From Diplonema papillatum (taxonomy: Eukaryota > Euglenozoa > Diplonemea > Diplonemida > Diplonemidae): 64,000 nt of DNA. Both the position numbers and the translations under genes were made by a program. Below are positions 31,180-40,912 of this stretch, piece after piece (the stretch's first letter is position 1; every line of letters begins with the position of its first letter). The notes below the pieces were generated by a model. That model did not search any database, had not been told where the DNA came from, and was given only the letters and a program-made list of their open reading frames with translations. Location of the stretch: NCBI GenBank assembly GCA_030068145.1, contig JAPJBO010000467.1:62001-126000 (forward strand). Reading direction: 5' to 3'.

Positions 31180-32283
31180 TCACAGTTTCGAGATGAGCGT
31201 GCTTCTTTCAGTTAAAATGGTGGCAGCCTCGGTCACTAGTTCGTTGACAATGACGAGCGCAGGTTTGATGTCGGTGATGCCACCGGAACCTTGCCCCACG
31301 AGGAAAGGGAACACTTTGGCGACAGACCACTGACCGCCCGCCTTCTCGGTCTGCTCGATGTCCCACTGGATGGGGATGACGCCCTTCGAGGTGAGCTCCT
31401 TGATCTGCTGTGTTTTCCCGTCTTCCCACGACATCACGTAGGGAGACTTCACCACCCGCATCGGCCTGCCGGAGTAGATGATCGTCCGGATCGTGTCCGT
31501 AGGTCCCGCGCTGACGACAGCGTCTTTGTGCCTCTTCGGCGCGGTTGCTTCCTCAGACGCCACGAAACGGGTGCCCACCCAGACCGCCTCCGCGCCCAGT
31601 GCGAGTGCTGCGGCCACGCCTCTGCCGTTGTAAATCCCGCCGGCCGCGATGACGTGGATGGGTCCTCCGTGCAGCTCGGACTTCTTCCCTTTGACGATTT
31701 CGAGGCATTGCGGGATCAGCGCCATGGTGCCGATCTCTCCCGTGTGGCCGCCGCCCTCATATCCTTGGCAGCAGACCAGGTCGGCTCCGACGGCGATCGC
31801 TTTTTCGACGTGCTTCGGGTGGCCGCACATGTTCATGACGAGAATGCCCGCGGCGTGAAGCTTTTCGACGGCCCACCGGGGCGGGATTCCGACCGCGGAG
31901 ATAAAGATCCGGGCCTTGTTCTCGATGATGATGTCGATGAGCTCTGGCAGTTGGCCCTTGGTGTAGTCCTTGTTCGTCTTCCTCGCATTGCCCCCCACCT
32001 GGGGGAGCAGCAGGTCGATTCCGAAGCAGGTGGGGTCGTCGAGTTGAGCTTTCAGCTTCGCGATTTCCTTCCTTAGCATCACGGGGGTCATCGCCACGCC
32101 GCCGATGGATCCGAGTCCCCCTGCGTTACTGACTGCTGCCGCCAAGTTGGCGCTGGCCACATTGTTCATCCCAGCGAGCAGCACAGGGTGTCGGATCCTC
32201 AGCAGGTCTGTCACCTTCGTCCGCATAACCTGCTTCATAGGCTTCGTGACGTCCTCGTGCAGGAACGTGTACGGGTCGGCCAT
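31180..32283 (-). CDS. Nitronate monooxygenase / 2-nitropropane dioxygenase-like FMN enzyme
   Basis: Single exon of 367 aa. I chose ATG at 32283 (MADPYTFLHEDV); the frame is open two codons further but only through a TTG. TIM-barrel flavoenzyme features in order: HPVLLAGMNNVASANLAAAV and SNAGGLGSIGG near the N-terminus, GIDLLLPQVGG, FISAVGIPP, LVMNMCGHPKHVEKAIAVGA, the active-site and FMN loop LVCCQGYEGGGHTGEIGTM, IHVIAAGGIYNGRGVAAALA and GAEAVWVGTRFVAS. These are the family's FMN-phosphate and catalytic His regions. Known members oxidise alkyl nitronates (for example propionate-3-nitronate); related proteins act as enoyl reductases, so substrate is uncertain. Confidence 0.88.
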   Translation of the reverse strand: MADPYTFLHEDVTKPMKQVMRTKVTDLLRIRHPVLLAGMNNVASANLAAAVSNAGGLGSIGGVAMTPVMLRKEIAKLKAQLDDPTCFGIDLLLPQVGGNARKTNKDYTKGQLPELIDIIIENKARIFISAVGIPPRWAVEKLHAAGILVMNMCGHPKHVEKAIAVGADLVCCQGYEGGGHTGEIGTMALIPQCLEIVKGKKSELHGGPIHVIAAGGIYNGRGVAAALALGAEAVWVGTRFVASEEATAPKRHKDAVVSAGPTDTIRTIIYSGRPMRVVKSPYVMSWEDGKTQQIKELTSKGVIPIQWDIEQTEKAGGQWSVAKVFPFLVGQGSGGITDIKPALVIVNELVTEAATILTERSTLISKL

Positions 32284-33359
32284 CGTCAACTCTTCTTTTG
32301 TAGTGTCTGTTCGCTTTCCCTATGTGGGCATAGTGTACAACGTGAAGGGCAGATGAAGATCAGGGACAGAGGAGAGAGAAAGCTTCTGGTCCCAGTTGGC
32401 ATGAATGGTCTGAATGGACGATCTGACTGCTTATCGTAAGCTGGACTATCCCTTCCTCGTGGGAGCCCGTGTCATTCACTGTCTCGTAATTCGATGCGGT
32501 TCAAGGACACAGGGATGGATCGGCTCAGCTTACTTTCAGATTGCTCGCTTCGGCCGAAAGCGTCTCGCACGCAGGAGAGCACGAGAACACTATCAATCTG
32601 GGGCTAAAAGCCGGGGTGCAGTGTGCGATGGACCAGCCAACTCAAAAAATAACACCGCGTACGTGTAGCACACACGCACGCGGTGCTCGGAAAAGCAATT
32701 CCTGTAGCTGTTCCATACACGAGACGAAACGGAAAGAACAAGCGAACGAGAACGGTGCGAGAACTGGATACGAGGACAATTTCGCGGCAAAAGGTATGGA
32801 CGAAGGGAATGGGTCGAAAAGAAAAGGATGGGGGGGAAGAGTGTTCTTAAATATAAGACGCTTCTACTTCGCGGGTACGGGATTCATGCCCTGCCAAAGA
32901 GCAAAGGCGCGCGAGCGCCGAAAGGTTTGCACTTCTGTGTTTGAGTCTAAAATTTAGAACAAAGAACTTCAGGAAAACGAAGCGAGAAAGTGAGAATGGA
33001 TGGGAAAGTAGACTGGACTGAAAAGGAATGCCGTCCACCTCTAATTGGCGGAAAGGCTGTTACCTCTTGCCGCGGCGCGGGGAGAATGCGGGAAGAACGA
33101 CAAGGGTGCTGTTCGACGGAGAGCCTTGTCTAATCGGTGGCTGCAGATGCGCGCCCGTCTCTTGTGCGTCTTCGCTTCTCTTGGGAAAAGGGGGGTGCCG
33201 CGAAGGCATCTAAGCATGTTCTTTCTTCGTTCGGCCGTTTGGTGCGAGAGCGCTCCAGGGCCTCTCTCGAACAAGAACTGCGTCAAAACGCAGAGTCTCT
33301 GAGCCCGGGGCTTCCGCTTTGTGCCTGCTCTGTGTCTCACTCTCGCCCGGAACCCCTAC
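32284..33359. other. Intergenic with one SINE-like repeat
   Basis: Upstream of the nitronate monooxygenase-like gene. SINE-like repeat copy 4 at 32471-32528. No recognised coding frame on either strand. Confidence 0.5.
32471..32528 (+). repeat. SINE-like short interspersed repeat, copy 4
   Basis: GTCATTCACTGTCTCGTAAT then TCGATGCGGTTCAAGG and AGGGATGGATCGGCTCAG. The 5' part matches copy 3 (GTCATTCACTGTC at 35972-35984); the 3' part matches copies 2 and 5. Confidence 0.65.
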
Positions 33360-33665
33360 CAGGGCTTACGCTCCGTTTTCGGTCTCAGAAAAAATACGTG
33401 TGGTCCACGTGTGGGCGCTTAAGGTTCGAGGGGAAAAAAAAACCTTTCCCCTTATGTGCGACGGCAAAGAAAATAGCGGCGCTACTGGACTGGCCGACAC
33501 CTGGCTGTGCGGCCTTGACCACTAGTGGGCCTAGACTCCCCTGCATGTGGACCAATAACTCAAAATCCACATGTGGTACCTGTGGATCCACACGTGGGGG
33601 AACAAAATCCAAAAAAAATTAACGTGTGGAAATCCACACGTTCCACGCGTGGAGCGTAAGCCCTG
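33360..33665. mobile_element. hAT MITE, copy 2 (306 bp)
   Basis: Inverse orientation to the copy at 18821. Ends CAGGGCTTACGCTCC and GGAGCGTAAGCCCTG, with the 8-bp target duplication ACCCCTAC on both sides (33352-33359 and 33666-33673). The two copies differ by indels and substitutions, so they are not from one very recent burst. Confidence 0.92.
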
Positions 33666-33673
33666 ACCCCTAC

Positions 33674-33977
33674 CCACTGTTTAAGAACAAGTCCTCCCCA
33701 AAAAATAATTCGACATCAATGCATGACTTCGGCCGCACATCACTGACTGTCATACGAATACATATTTGGTGCAACTGGGTTTTGTTGGCTAATACCAAGA
33801 AAGCAGCGATTTCGGGTGTGAGAGAGACACTTTGTCCAAACTGGTGAAAACCTGGAGACGCAAACAAAAAAGAAAATGGTGTGCACATCTAGGTCCCTGC
33901 TATTGCAGGGGCGTCTTTGTTGTCGAATCGGGGGGGAAAAAAAGAATGCGAGTCAGGTCGACAGGCGGCGCACACGT
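33674..33977. other. Intergenic, 3' flank of SMC2
   Basis: About 300 bp between the MITE and the SMC2 stop codon. Nothing recognised. Confidence 0.5.
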
Positions 33978-36900
33978 TTATGGAAGCTGTGCGGTGTCTC
34001 TGTCGCGCTTGACACCTATTCTCTTCGTGTTGTCATGACGGGCAACCTGCGACTGGCCATCCGCGAGACGCACGCGGAAAAGGACGTTCGCGTTGTTGAA
34101 CATACCCTCTTTGAGGGAGACGACGAGGAACTGCGAGTTTTTGAAGTGGTTGGCCAGCATTTTGCCGATGTTCTGCGTGTGCGACAGGTCGAGCGCCGCG
34201 TCAACCTCGTCGAGGATGTACACGGGCGCCGGCTTGTACTTGAGAAGGGCGAGGATGTACGACAAGGCGAGCAGCGAGCGCTGGCCGCCGGAGAGCTCGG
34301 TGAGTGAATTTTTCCAGTTGTTGCCCATGGCCACACGGATGGAAATGCCTGTGATCATGCCGGCGTTGTCCTTCTCGGGGTGCAAGGCTGCATTGGCGCC
34401 GGGCAGCAGCGAGGAGAAGATGGCCGAGAAATCGGTGGCCACCCGAGCGAAGGTTTCGGCGACGGTAGTTTTCTTCATGTCGTCGAGTTCGTCGATGGTT
34501 TTGACGAAATGTTCGCGGTCTCGCTGCACCTGTTCTCGCTTTTCCAGCACGTCCTTGTACTGCGCTTCGACGTTTTCGTACATGGCGACGACTTTGTGGT
34601 TCACTGTCTTCGACATCTTCGCTTGTTGCACGCGCAACGCTTCAAGCTTAGCAAACTCCTGCTTGTGGTTGATGGACCGCCAGTCGAACTCCGTGTTTCT
34701 CTTGTTGAAGTTTTCCTTGTTCTCGATCACGAACGACGACTTTTCCATGGCTTTCAACTGATTCGTCCTCGCGTCGAAGGTCGCGGAGAGCTCCTTCAGC
34801 CTGAGGAGGGTGCGTTCTTTCATGGCGGTGACGTCGCCTTCGCGGTCTTTCAGAGACGAAAGCTCCCTCTGCTTGGACGCGACGCCCGAATTCGCCTGCG
34901 TGAGCTTATCCTTCAACTCGCGCATCGTCTCTTCCTTCTCTGCGGCGGTCTCCTTCTGGACGGTGACGTCACGCTTCAGCCGGTCGGCGGCCTTCCTCAT
35001 GTCTTTGAGCTTCGCTTCCTCGTCGGCTTTTTCGGCAGTGAACCGGTCGAGGTCGGAGGTCATCTCGGCCCGCGTCGCGTCAGCCTCCGCGACTGCTCTC
35101 TGCGCCTCTATGCGCTTCGGCTGCAGTGTCTTCATCTTCAGCTTGGCGCCGGCGATGCTCTGCTCGACCTCTCGCTTCTTCTGGGTGATGTCCGATCCCT
35201 TCCGAACCTCGGACTCCAGCTCTTTGATCTCGCCGCGCAGCTTCTCGCCTTTGACCTTGGCCCCCGCCTTTTGCTCCTCCGCCTCTGCTATCTTCTTCTC
35301 AAGGTTCGCCATCGCCTCCGCGATCTGGTGCTGCTGGTTCGTCGACAGGGAGTACGCGAGCGAGTCGACTTTTCTCCTCTGCTGGTCGAGCGCTTGCTGT
35401 TGGTCGTCGTAGCGGCTGCGGGCCTTGAGCAGGTTCGACAGCTCTTTTTCGAGGACGGCCATCTCGGCTTTCTCGGCCGCCAGCGCGTCGCTGCGGGCGA
35501 GGTACTTCGAGTAGAGAAACAGGGTTTTGTCGAGCTCCCGGGTCGACCCGCCCTGCATGATGCCACCCGGCTGGACGACCTCACCGTCGAGGGTCACTGC
35601 CACCTGGCGCACGTCCTTGTGGAACGTCACCTTCGTGGCGCTGTCAAGGTCGGTGCAGAGGAACTTTCGCCCGAACACGAACCGCATCGCGTTCTTCACG
35701 TCCTCTGGGTACCCCAGCACGTCGAGTGCCAGCGTCGCCGTCCCGCCGACACTTTCCGCGGCGCGTGCGGCTGTCTCGCACGTAGCCTTCGAGCACACCT
35801 GTGTACACGGTTTGTGTATTGTCTTCTCCAGCTCCAAGACGTTCACCCTCTTTTGTTATTCGTAAGCGGGTCCATCCTCCTGATAGACCGTAATAGACCG
35901 AAGAAAACAGCTCCAACCAATTCGATGCAACTCTAGGGAAAGGGAATGGACCTGATAGACCGTGGTGGACCGTCATTCACTGTCACAACAGCGACAGGCA
36001 AATTGATTCAGGTCTAACAGATACGAAGAGACCAGCTTCATATCCTCGTTGAGAACTGCCATCGAGTCGAATAGCGCTTAATATTATCGAACACAGAACG
36101 CCCGCGGAACAAGAGTGCAAGCCCATAAAACTTGACCAATGTTCCTGGGCACAGAACGCTTACACACTGCAAAAAGCGACAAATCGAGAGGCAGCTCCCT
36201 TCACGAGGAAAGTGCGGCGCATCACCTCCTTGTGCGTGTAGCTTTAGTCGGAGGACACAGTAGAAAGCTTCGTTCTCAATCGCGCAAAACATTGTAGGCG
36301 TACCTGGTCCTGGATCTTGTTCAGGGGGATGATTGTGACTCGGTTCTTGACTTCTTTCATGACGCGCTGGCCGGTGAGCTCTGTGTCTACGATTACGTTG
36401 TACAGGGCGCCACCCGCCGCCTGCGTGACGGCGGCGGTGTATCGGTCGTCGTTCACAGTTAGCAACTTGGCAACAACACCCTTCACTTTTCCCTGCAGCT
36501 CTGGAGGCAGCGAGCCTGCCTTGTACTGCGTCTCAAGCCGATGCTTGGTCACAGTTTCCAGCTGCTGCACTTCATGATCCAATTGAGAAATTCTCGGTGC
36601 GTTCTCGCGGATCAGCTTCTTGACTTCCACTTCACGCTCTGGGTTGTGGCCACCTGCCTGCTCCCGTGCCCGTGCTACATCTTCCTCCAGCTTCGCTTTG
36701 GCGGCCTGCAAGTTCGCTTCGATAGCTGCGTAGTCAGCGTCCTTGTTCTTTGCTTGTCCTTGCTTCACCTTCAGCTGCTGCTTTGCCTGCGAGATGACAA
36801 GGTTGGACTGGCTGATCTGCCCATCGCAGGTGGCGAGTTGCTTTTTGAAGCGGTCGAGCTGCTCAGTCAGCGAGATGCCTTCCGACGAAGCGGCGATGCC

Positions 36901-38055
36901 GCTCTTCAGCAGCTGCAGCTGCCGGGTCTGGTTGTCGGTCATCATCGAGAGCTCGTCGTGCTGCTCGTTGAACACCTTCAGGTCCTTCACGGCCTGCGCG
37001 ACGCCTTCTTCGTGCTTCTTGATCTGCCTCTGCGCCGTGTCGCGCTCTCTCTCCAGGCGTTGGACGGCGGCGTGCTGCTTGCCGATTTCGATCTCCGTGT
37101 TGCGGAGGTCGGTCTGCTTCGCGATGAGGATCTTCGCGGCGTCGTCGTATTCTTTTTGGGACGCGCCGAGCCCGAACGAGAGAGAAGTCGCGTGCCGCGT
37201 CTTCAGCGTGTCGATCTCCGCCGACAGCTCATTGATGGTTTCCGAAAGATCCTTCAACTCGCGAGCCGTTCTGTCATCCGATGCCTTCGCCGCCGTCAAC
37301 TCTTCATTTGCGCGTTGAACAGCTTCGACCAGACTCTCGTAGTCGTATGCCAGCTTCATCCTCGACAGCTGTTCGACGGTGTTCTTCGCTTGGAGGTACC
37401 TGTCGTACTCCCTCCTGTCTTTTTCACGGCTTTCGAGCGTTGGCTTCATATCCTCGTCCAGTTGCCGGTCGATTTCGGTGAGTCTGACATCCTTCTTCTG
37501 GACGCGCAACTGCGCTGACTGTTTTTTCTGTTCGAACAGTCGGGTCCCTGCTGCTTCTTCGAGCATCGACAGGCGGTCTGCCGGCTTCATGTTCAGGACC
37601 TTCGTGATGGTGCCTTGCATGATCAAGAAGTGCGGGTTGTTGACGTTCAGCTGCACGGACTCAAACAAATCTTGCACTTGCGACAGCGTCTTGCTCGTGC
37701 CGTTGATGAATGATTTGTGCCGCCCTCCGACGACGATTTGCCTCGTAACCGTGATCGTGTCGCAATCCGGATACCCCGGAGGCCTGGTAGCTGCGTCTGT
37801 GTTGTCGAAGTCGATGGTCACGCTGGCCTTCGAAATCCCGGCTTGCCCCGACTTGTAGATCAGCTCTCGTAAGTCGCGCACGCGCACCTTCTGCAAGTTC
37901 GAAATGGCGAAAACGAAACATATGGCGTCGAGCACGTTGCTCTTCCCGCTGCCGTTCAATCCCGTGATCGCATTGAACTCCCGATCGAACGGCCCGACCA
38001 CTGTTCTGTGCGCGTACGACTTGAACCCATCGAGGATGACTTGCTTGATCCACAT
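33978..38055 (-). CDS. SMC2: SMC2, condensin ATPase subunit
   Basis: Two exons: 38055-36304 (584 codons) and 35798-33978 (606 codons plus stop), about 1190 aa, the normal SMC2 length. The join ACCAG|GTACGC to TACACAG|GTGTGC is phase 0 and falls inside the hinge. The N-terminus MWIKQVILDGFKSYAHRTVV and Walker A GLNGSGKSN (about 33-41) match SMC2 rather than other SMCs, as does GQAGISKASVTIDFDN. Long coiled coils flank the hinge. The C-terminal head has the ABC signature LSGGQRSLLALS and Walker B VYILDEVDAALD. SMC2 pairs with SMC4 in condensin for mitotic chromosome compaction. The 505-bp intron carries a SINE-like repeat. Confidence 0.95.
35868..36030 (+). repeat. SINE-like short interspersed repeat, copy 3 (in SMC2 intron)
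   Basis: Contains AACCAATTCGATGCAACTCT, GGGAATGGACCTGATAGACC, GTCATTCACTGTCACAACAG and GGCAAATTGATTCAGGTC, so it looks like two repeat units in tandem. Lies wholly in the intron 35799-36303 and opposite to gene direction. Confidence 0.65.
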
Positions 38056-38115
38056 CTTCCTTTACTTCCCCCACTTTGCGGTTCCTCTTGCCGCTGGTCC
38101 TCTAGACTTTTAGTG

Positions 38116-38184
38116 TTTTTAGAGTTTTAGTTCGCTTGAGCATCCGCGATTGTAGAGTCTCCGGGTGACCTTCGTCAAATGGGG
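38116..38184 (-). promoter_or_regulatory. Shared upstream motif, copy A (SMC2)
   Basis: Plus strand TTTTTAGAGTTTTAGTTCGC, TTGAGCATCC, TAGAGTCTCCGGGTGACCTT, CGTCAAATGGGG. It begins about 60 bp upstream of the SMC2 ATG. Homologous copies stand upstream of two other, unrelated minus-strand genes. It could be a promoter or 5' UTR element, or a small mobile repeat. Confidence 0.55.
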
Positions 38185-38207
38185 ATTTTGACAGCAAATG
38201 CGAACAT

Positions 38208-38250
38208 GGGAAAATCCTAGTTTGATGATTGGGCAGAGCACTGCCTCTCC
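38208..38250. repeat. Short repeat with GGCAG hairpin, copy 1
   Basis: GGGAAAATCCTAGTTTGATG then ATTGGGCAGAGCACTGCCTC. The core GGCAG-AGCA-CTGCC can fold as a hairpin. Copies at 55552-55595 and, partly, 2897-2930. Confidence 0.7.
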
Positions 38251-40018
38251 TCATGCATGCTTAATTGATCAGGCGGGGGGGGGGGGGCATGCACGCCGTC
38301 TTTCGTGTGGACTTTCTTTACCACGCTCAATGAAGCAGTAGGCGGGCCCACATCGTTGATTGCATCTTTGCTACAAACGTTGACAACGTTCCTTTTTGGC
38401 TTGCCTTCCTGGTTGTTTGCAGGGACGCAGAAAACGACGGCACGCTTGACGCGGGGTAGCAGCAGTGCAGTTTCTAATCCTAGATCTACGGGGGAAGTAC
38501 GGGTCAGTGACGCCATAACAGAACGGAGTACCGTTCTAGCACTGCTAGAATGCGCAGTCGCTGTCACACTACGAATTAGCTGCCGCTACCGCGGGGTCTG
38601 ATACGTTCGTCTCGAATACATCAGTCATCGTCTATTGCAGCTGCAGACGGTGGCACTCAATTGAGCAGCCACTGTGGCCCCATCCACGAGCTACGAATCG
38701 TGTGGCGGTGGGGCTTTTGTAGCGCTTCGAAGAGGGGTCGTGACTGAAAGGCACTCGAAAGAAAGAATGTACTCGTCGTTGTTTCTTCTTCGCGCGAAGA
38801 AGAAATCCTCAGCAGCGAGGGAGAGGAAGGGCCTTCCTGTTTCTGGGTGGTCGAACGGAAGGCAGGAAATGAGTGCACATCGTACAGCTGTTACCAGGAA
38901 AAGGATCCAACTTGTCCTTTTGTGGTCCGTCTATTCACGAAGCTGCAACTCATGGTGTGCTTGTGGAACAAGAGAAAAAGAGACGAAGGGACCACCAAAG
39001 AACTCCTGGGGCGAAGTCTCCGTTCCCTGACCGGCTTTTTTCTCTTACTTCGGGTTTTCTACAACTACTGAAATAGAAATGTATTTCGAGGCTGTTTCTT
39101 GTCTTGACTGCTTGCAATTTATTTTCTTTTCTACTACTAGAAGGGAAGTGCGTGTTTTGCTCGCGGAAGTAAAAAGAAAAAAAGAACTGGAACTACTGCT
39201 CAAAGAAAGGGAGATAGGAAACAGGCTGACTGAATCAACGACGAAGCGATAGCTGGGTTTCGAAACCGCCGGCACCGCCGTCGTTGACTGACGTAGCGGG
39301 CAATGCTGCAACACCGCCCGCTTAAAAGTCTTTTTGACCTGAAGCTGCACAGGCAGGCAGCTGCCCGATCGACACCGCCGAGATAGGTTTCCTAAAGACT
39401 GCGGCCGTACCAGGACCGGCAGGTTTAGACGGTATCAACACAGGGCTTCCAAAGTGAGTTAAGAGCGTCCAAGATGGACAGATGCAATTCTTCACTGCGC
39501 AGCGGACGTGCGCCTGCACTTGCTTTGTATTGCGTTGGCGTTCTTTCGCTTTTTCACGTTCAAACGGCTCATGAATCCTCGTTGGAGAATACCAGTCAGC
39601 TGGGGAGTCTTGATAAAAACTGACCGGCTAACGGTGGTGTTGTCACGACATGCCAGTCCGCTTTTCACAAGCACGGCGGGCGAGGTGGCACGCCTTGGGT
39701 GGATTTCAAAAGATCAGATGCAGAACGAGGCAGGGAGCTAAGGTGCTCCCTGGGAGATGCGTGTCGTTGCAGTGACGAGGAAATTGGGCGGATCACGGGC
39801 ACTAACTGCCAAACAGCCTCCTACCAGTAACGAAATGTTTGGCAATGATCATGCACCAGTTCCACCTCAGAAACATGCTTGTATACAGAGCTCTTCTCCC
39901 TCGTCCGTGCAGGACCGTAGCGCGTATCTTTTTTTTCTTTCGTGGCATTTGTTGATCAAGCCCTGTTCCTAGGCTTACTTTGGGTATCTCGACTGCGCGA
40001 AGGGGGGGGAATTGCAAG

Positions 40019-40075
40019 AACATGCTTGGAATGGATACGTGCTCAAAACCGCACTGGTCCCGTCGCGCACTTTCA
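40019..40075 (+). repeat. Repeat Q, copy 1
   Basis: ACATGCTTGGAATGGATACG TGCTCAA then CCGCACTGGTCCCGTCGCGC. Matches 59523-59580. Non-coding. Confidence 0.65.
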
Positions 40076-40583
40076 AGCCACGGACGGCAGTTTCCCCAAC
40101 GAATGTCATCGAGGGACAGTGCTGATATCTCCATTTCATTTTGTTGTGGCAAGACCTCCGCTTCTTTGCTAGTCTGTACAGTGGATACGTGGTCTAAACA
40201 ACACTCACGCCCGAGTGGCCGTCAGGACACTCCCCGGCACAACAATACGGAGTGGCTGTTGCGGCAGAGCAGCCTGTCGAAACACCGCACACGGTGGTGT
40301 CTGCGCCCATCGTGCACCAGTCCATGCTCCACTCGTTGCCCGCTGAAGCAGTGGCGTCATAGTCAAGCTGTCGTGTTGGGTTTTTGTGTGGGGGGACCCT
40401 CTTGGACGTAATCAACGACAGACCCCTTCTTGAAAAGGCTGGACTGCCAGCTTCTTCGCGTAGGACTCACACAACGGTGCCTCCCAAGTCATACCTGGAC
40501 GAAGTGTTGATGTCCGTTGCCCACAGATGTCACCTTGTGCAACGACGTCACTGATCCGGATTTCAACGATCGAAGTTCTGCCG

Positions 40584-40633
40584 GCGAGATAGTGATCTGT
40601 GTGTGTTAGCGAGATAGTGATCTGTGTGTGTTA
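40584..40633. repeat. 25-bp tandem duplication
   Basis: GCGAGATAGTGATCTGTGTG (plus TGTTA) occurs twice without interruption. Non-coding. Confidence 0.9.
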
Positions 40634-40776
40634 GCGCGTCATTGGTTAAAAACTACGGTCGTTCGCAAATCAAAACGATTGTGTTTGAACTTCGGCTCGT
40701 CTTGAAGCATCTTGCCGCCAGCAGAATGGCACCCGTCCCGAGAATGTCGAATACTCGAAGGGGGCCACAGGGGAAG

Positions 40777-40826
40777 AGAGTTGAAGTATGGCTAAAGAGA
40801 GAGACGAGTTAGAGTGCAGGGACCAT
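40777..40826 (+). repeat. Repeat P, copy 1
   Basis: AGAGTTGAAGTATGGCTAAA then GAGAGAGACGAGTTAGAGTG. Matches 59149-59201. Non-coding. Confidence 0.65.
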
Positions 40827-40912
40827 CTCTCCGGGGAGTTTCCGGTCTCCTCACTAAAGATAAAGTGGTGTCACCTGAGGGGGTAACCTCAGGGCCGCCC
40901 ACGTGATAAGCC

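Larger units (their letters stand above)
38251..40912. other. Intergenic, gene-free stretch with repeats
   Basis: No recognisable coding frame on either strand. Contains a G-run (38275-38287), repeat Q (40019-40075), a 25-bp-period duplication (40584-40633) and repeat P (40777-40826). A GC-rich inverted repeat CCTGAGG ... CCTCAGG lies near 40875-40892, just beyond the 3' end of the LINE. Confidence 0.5.

Noticed and set aside
34380-37518. Long plus-strand open frames across SMC2 (518 and 325 codons).
   Set aside because: Leu/Arg-rich antisense shadows of the SMC2 coiled coil.
38208-38250. Helitron 3' terminus (hairpin followed by CTAG on the minus strand).
   Set aside because: Copies share sequence beyond the CTRR point and the base after it is not T; no 5' end or Rep/helicase is present.
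40594-40633. Bacterial-type regulatory repeat.
   Set aside because: A simple two-copy tandem duplication in eukaryotic intergenic DNA with no gene nearby.
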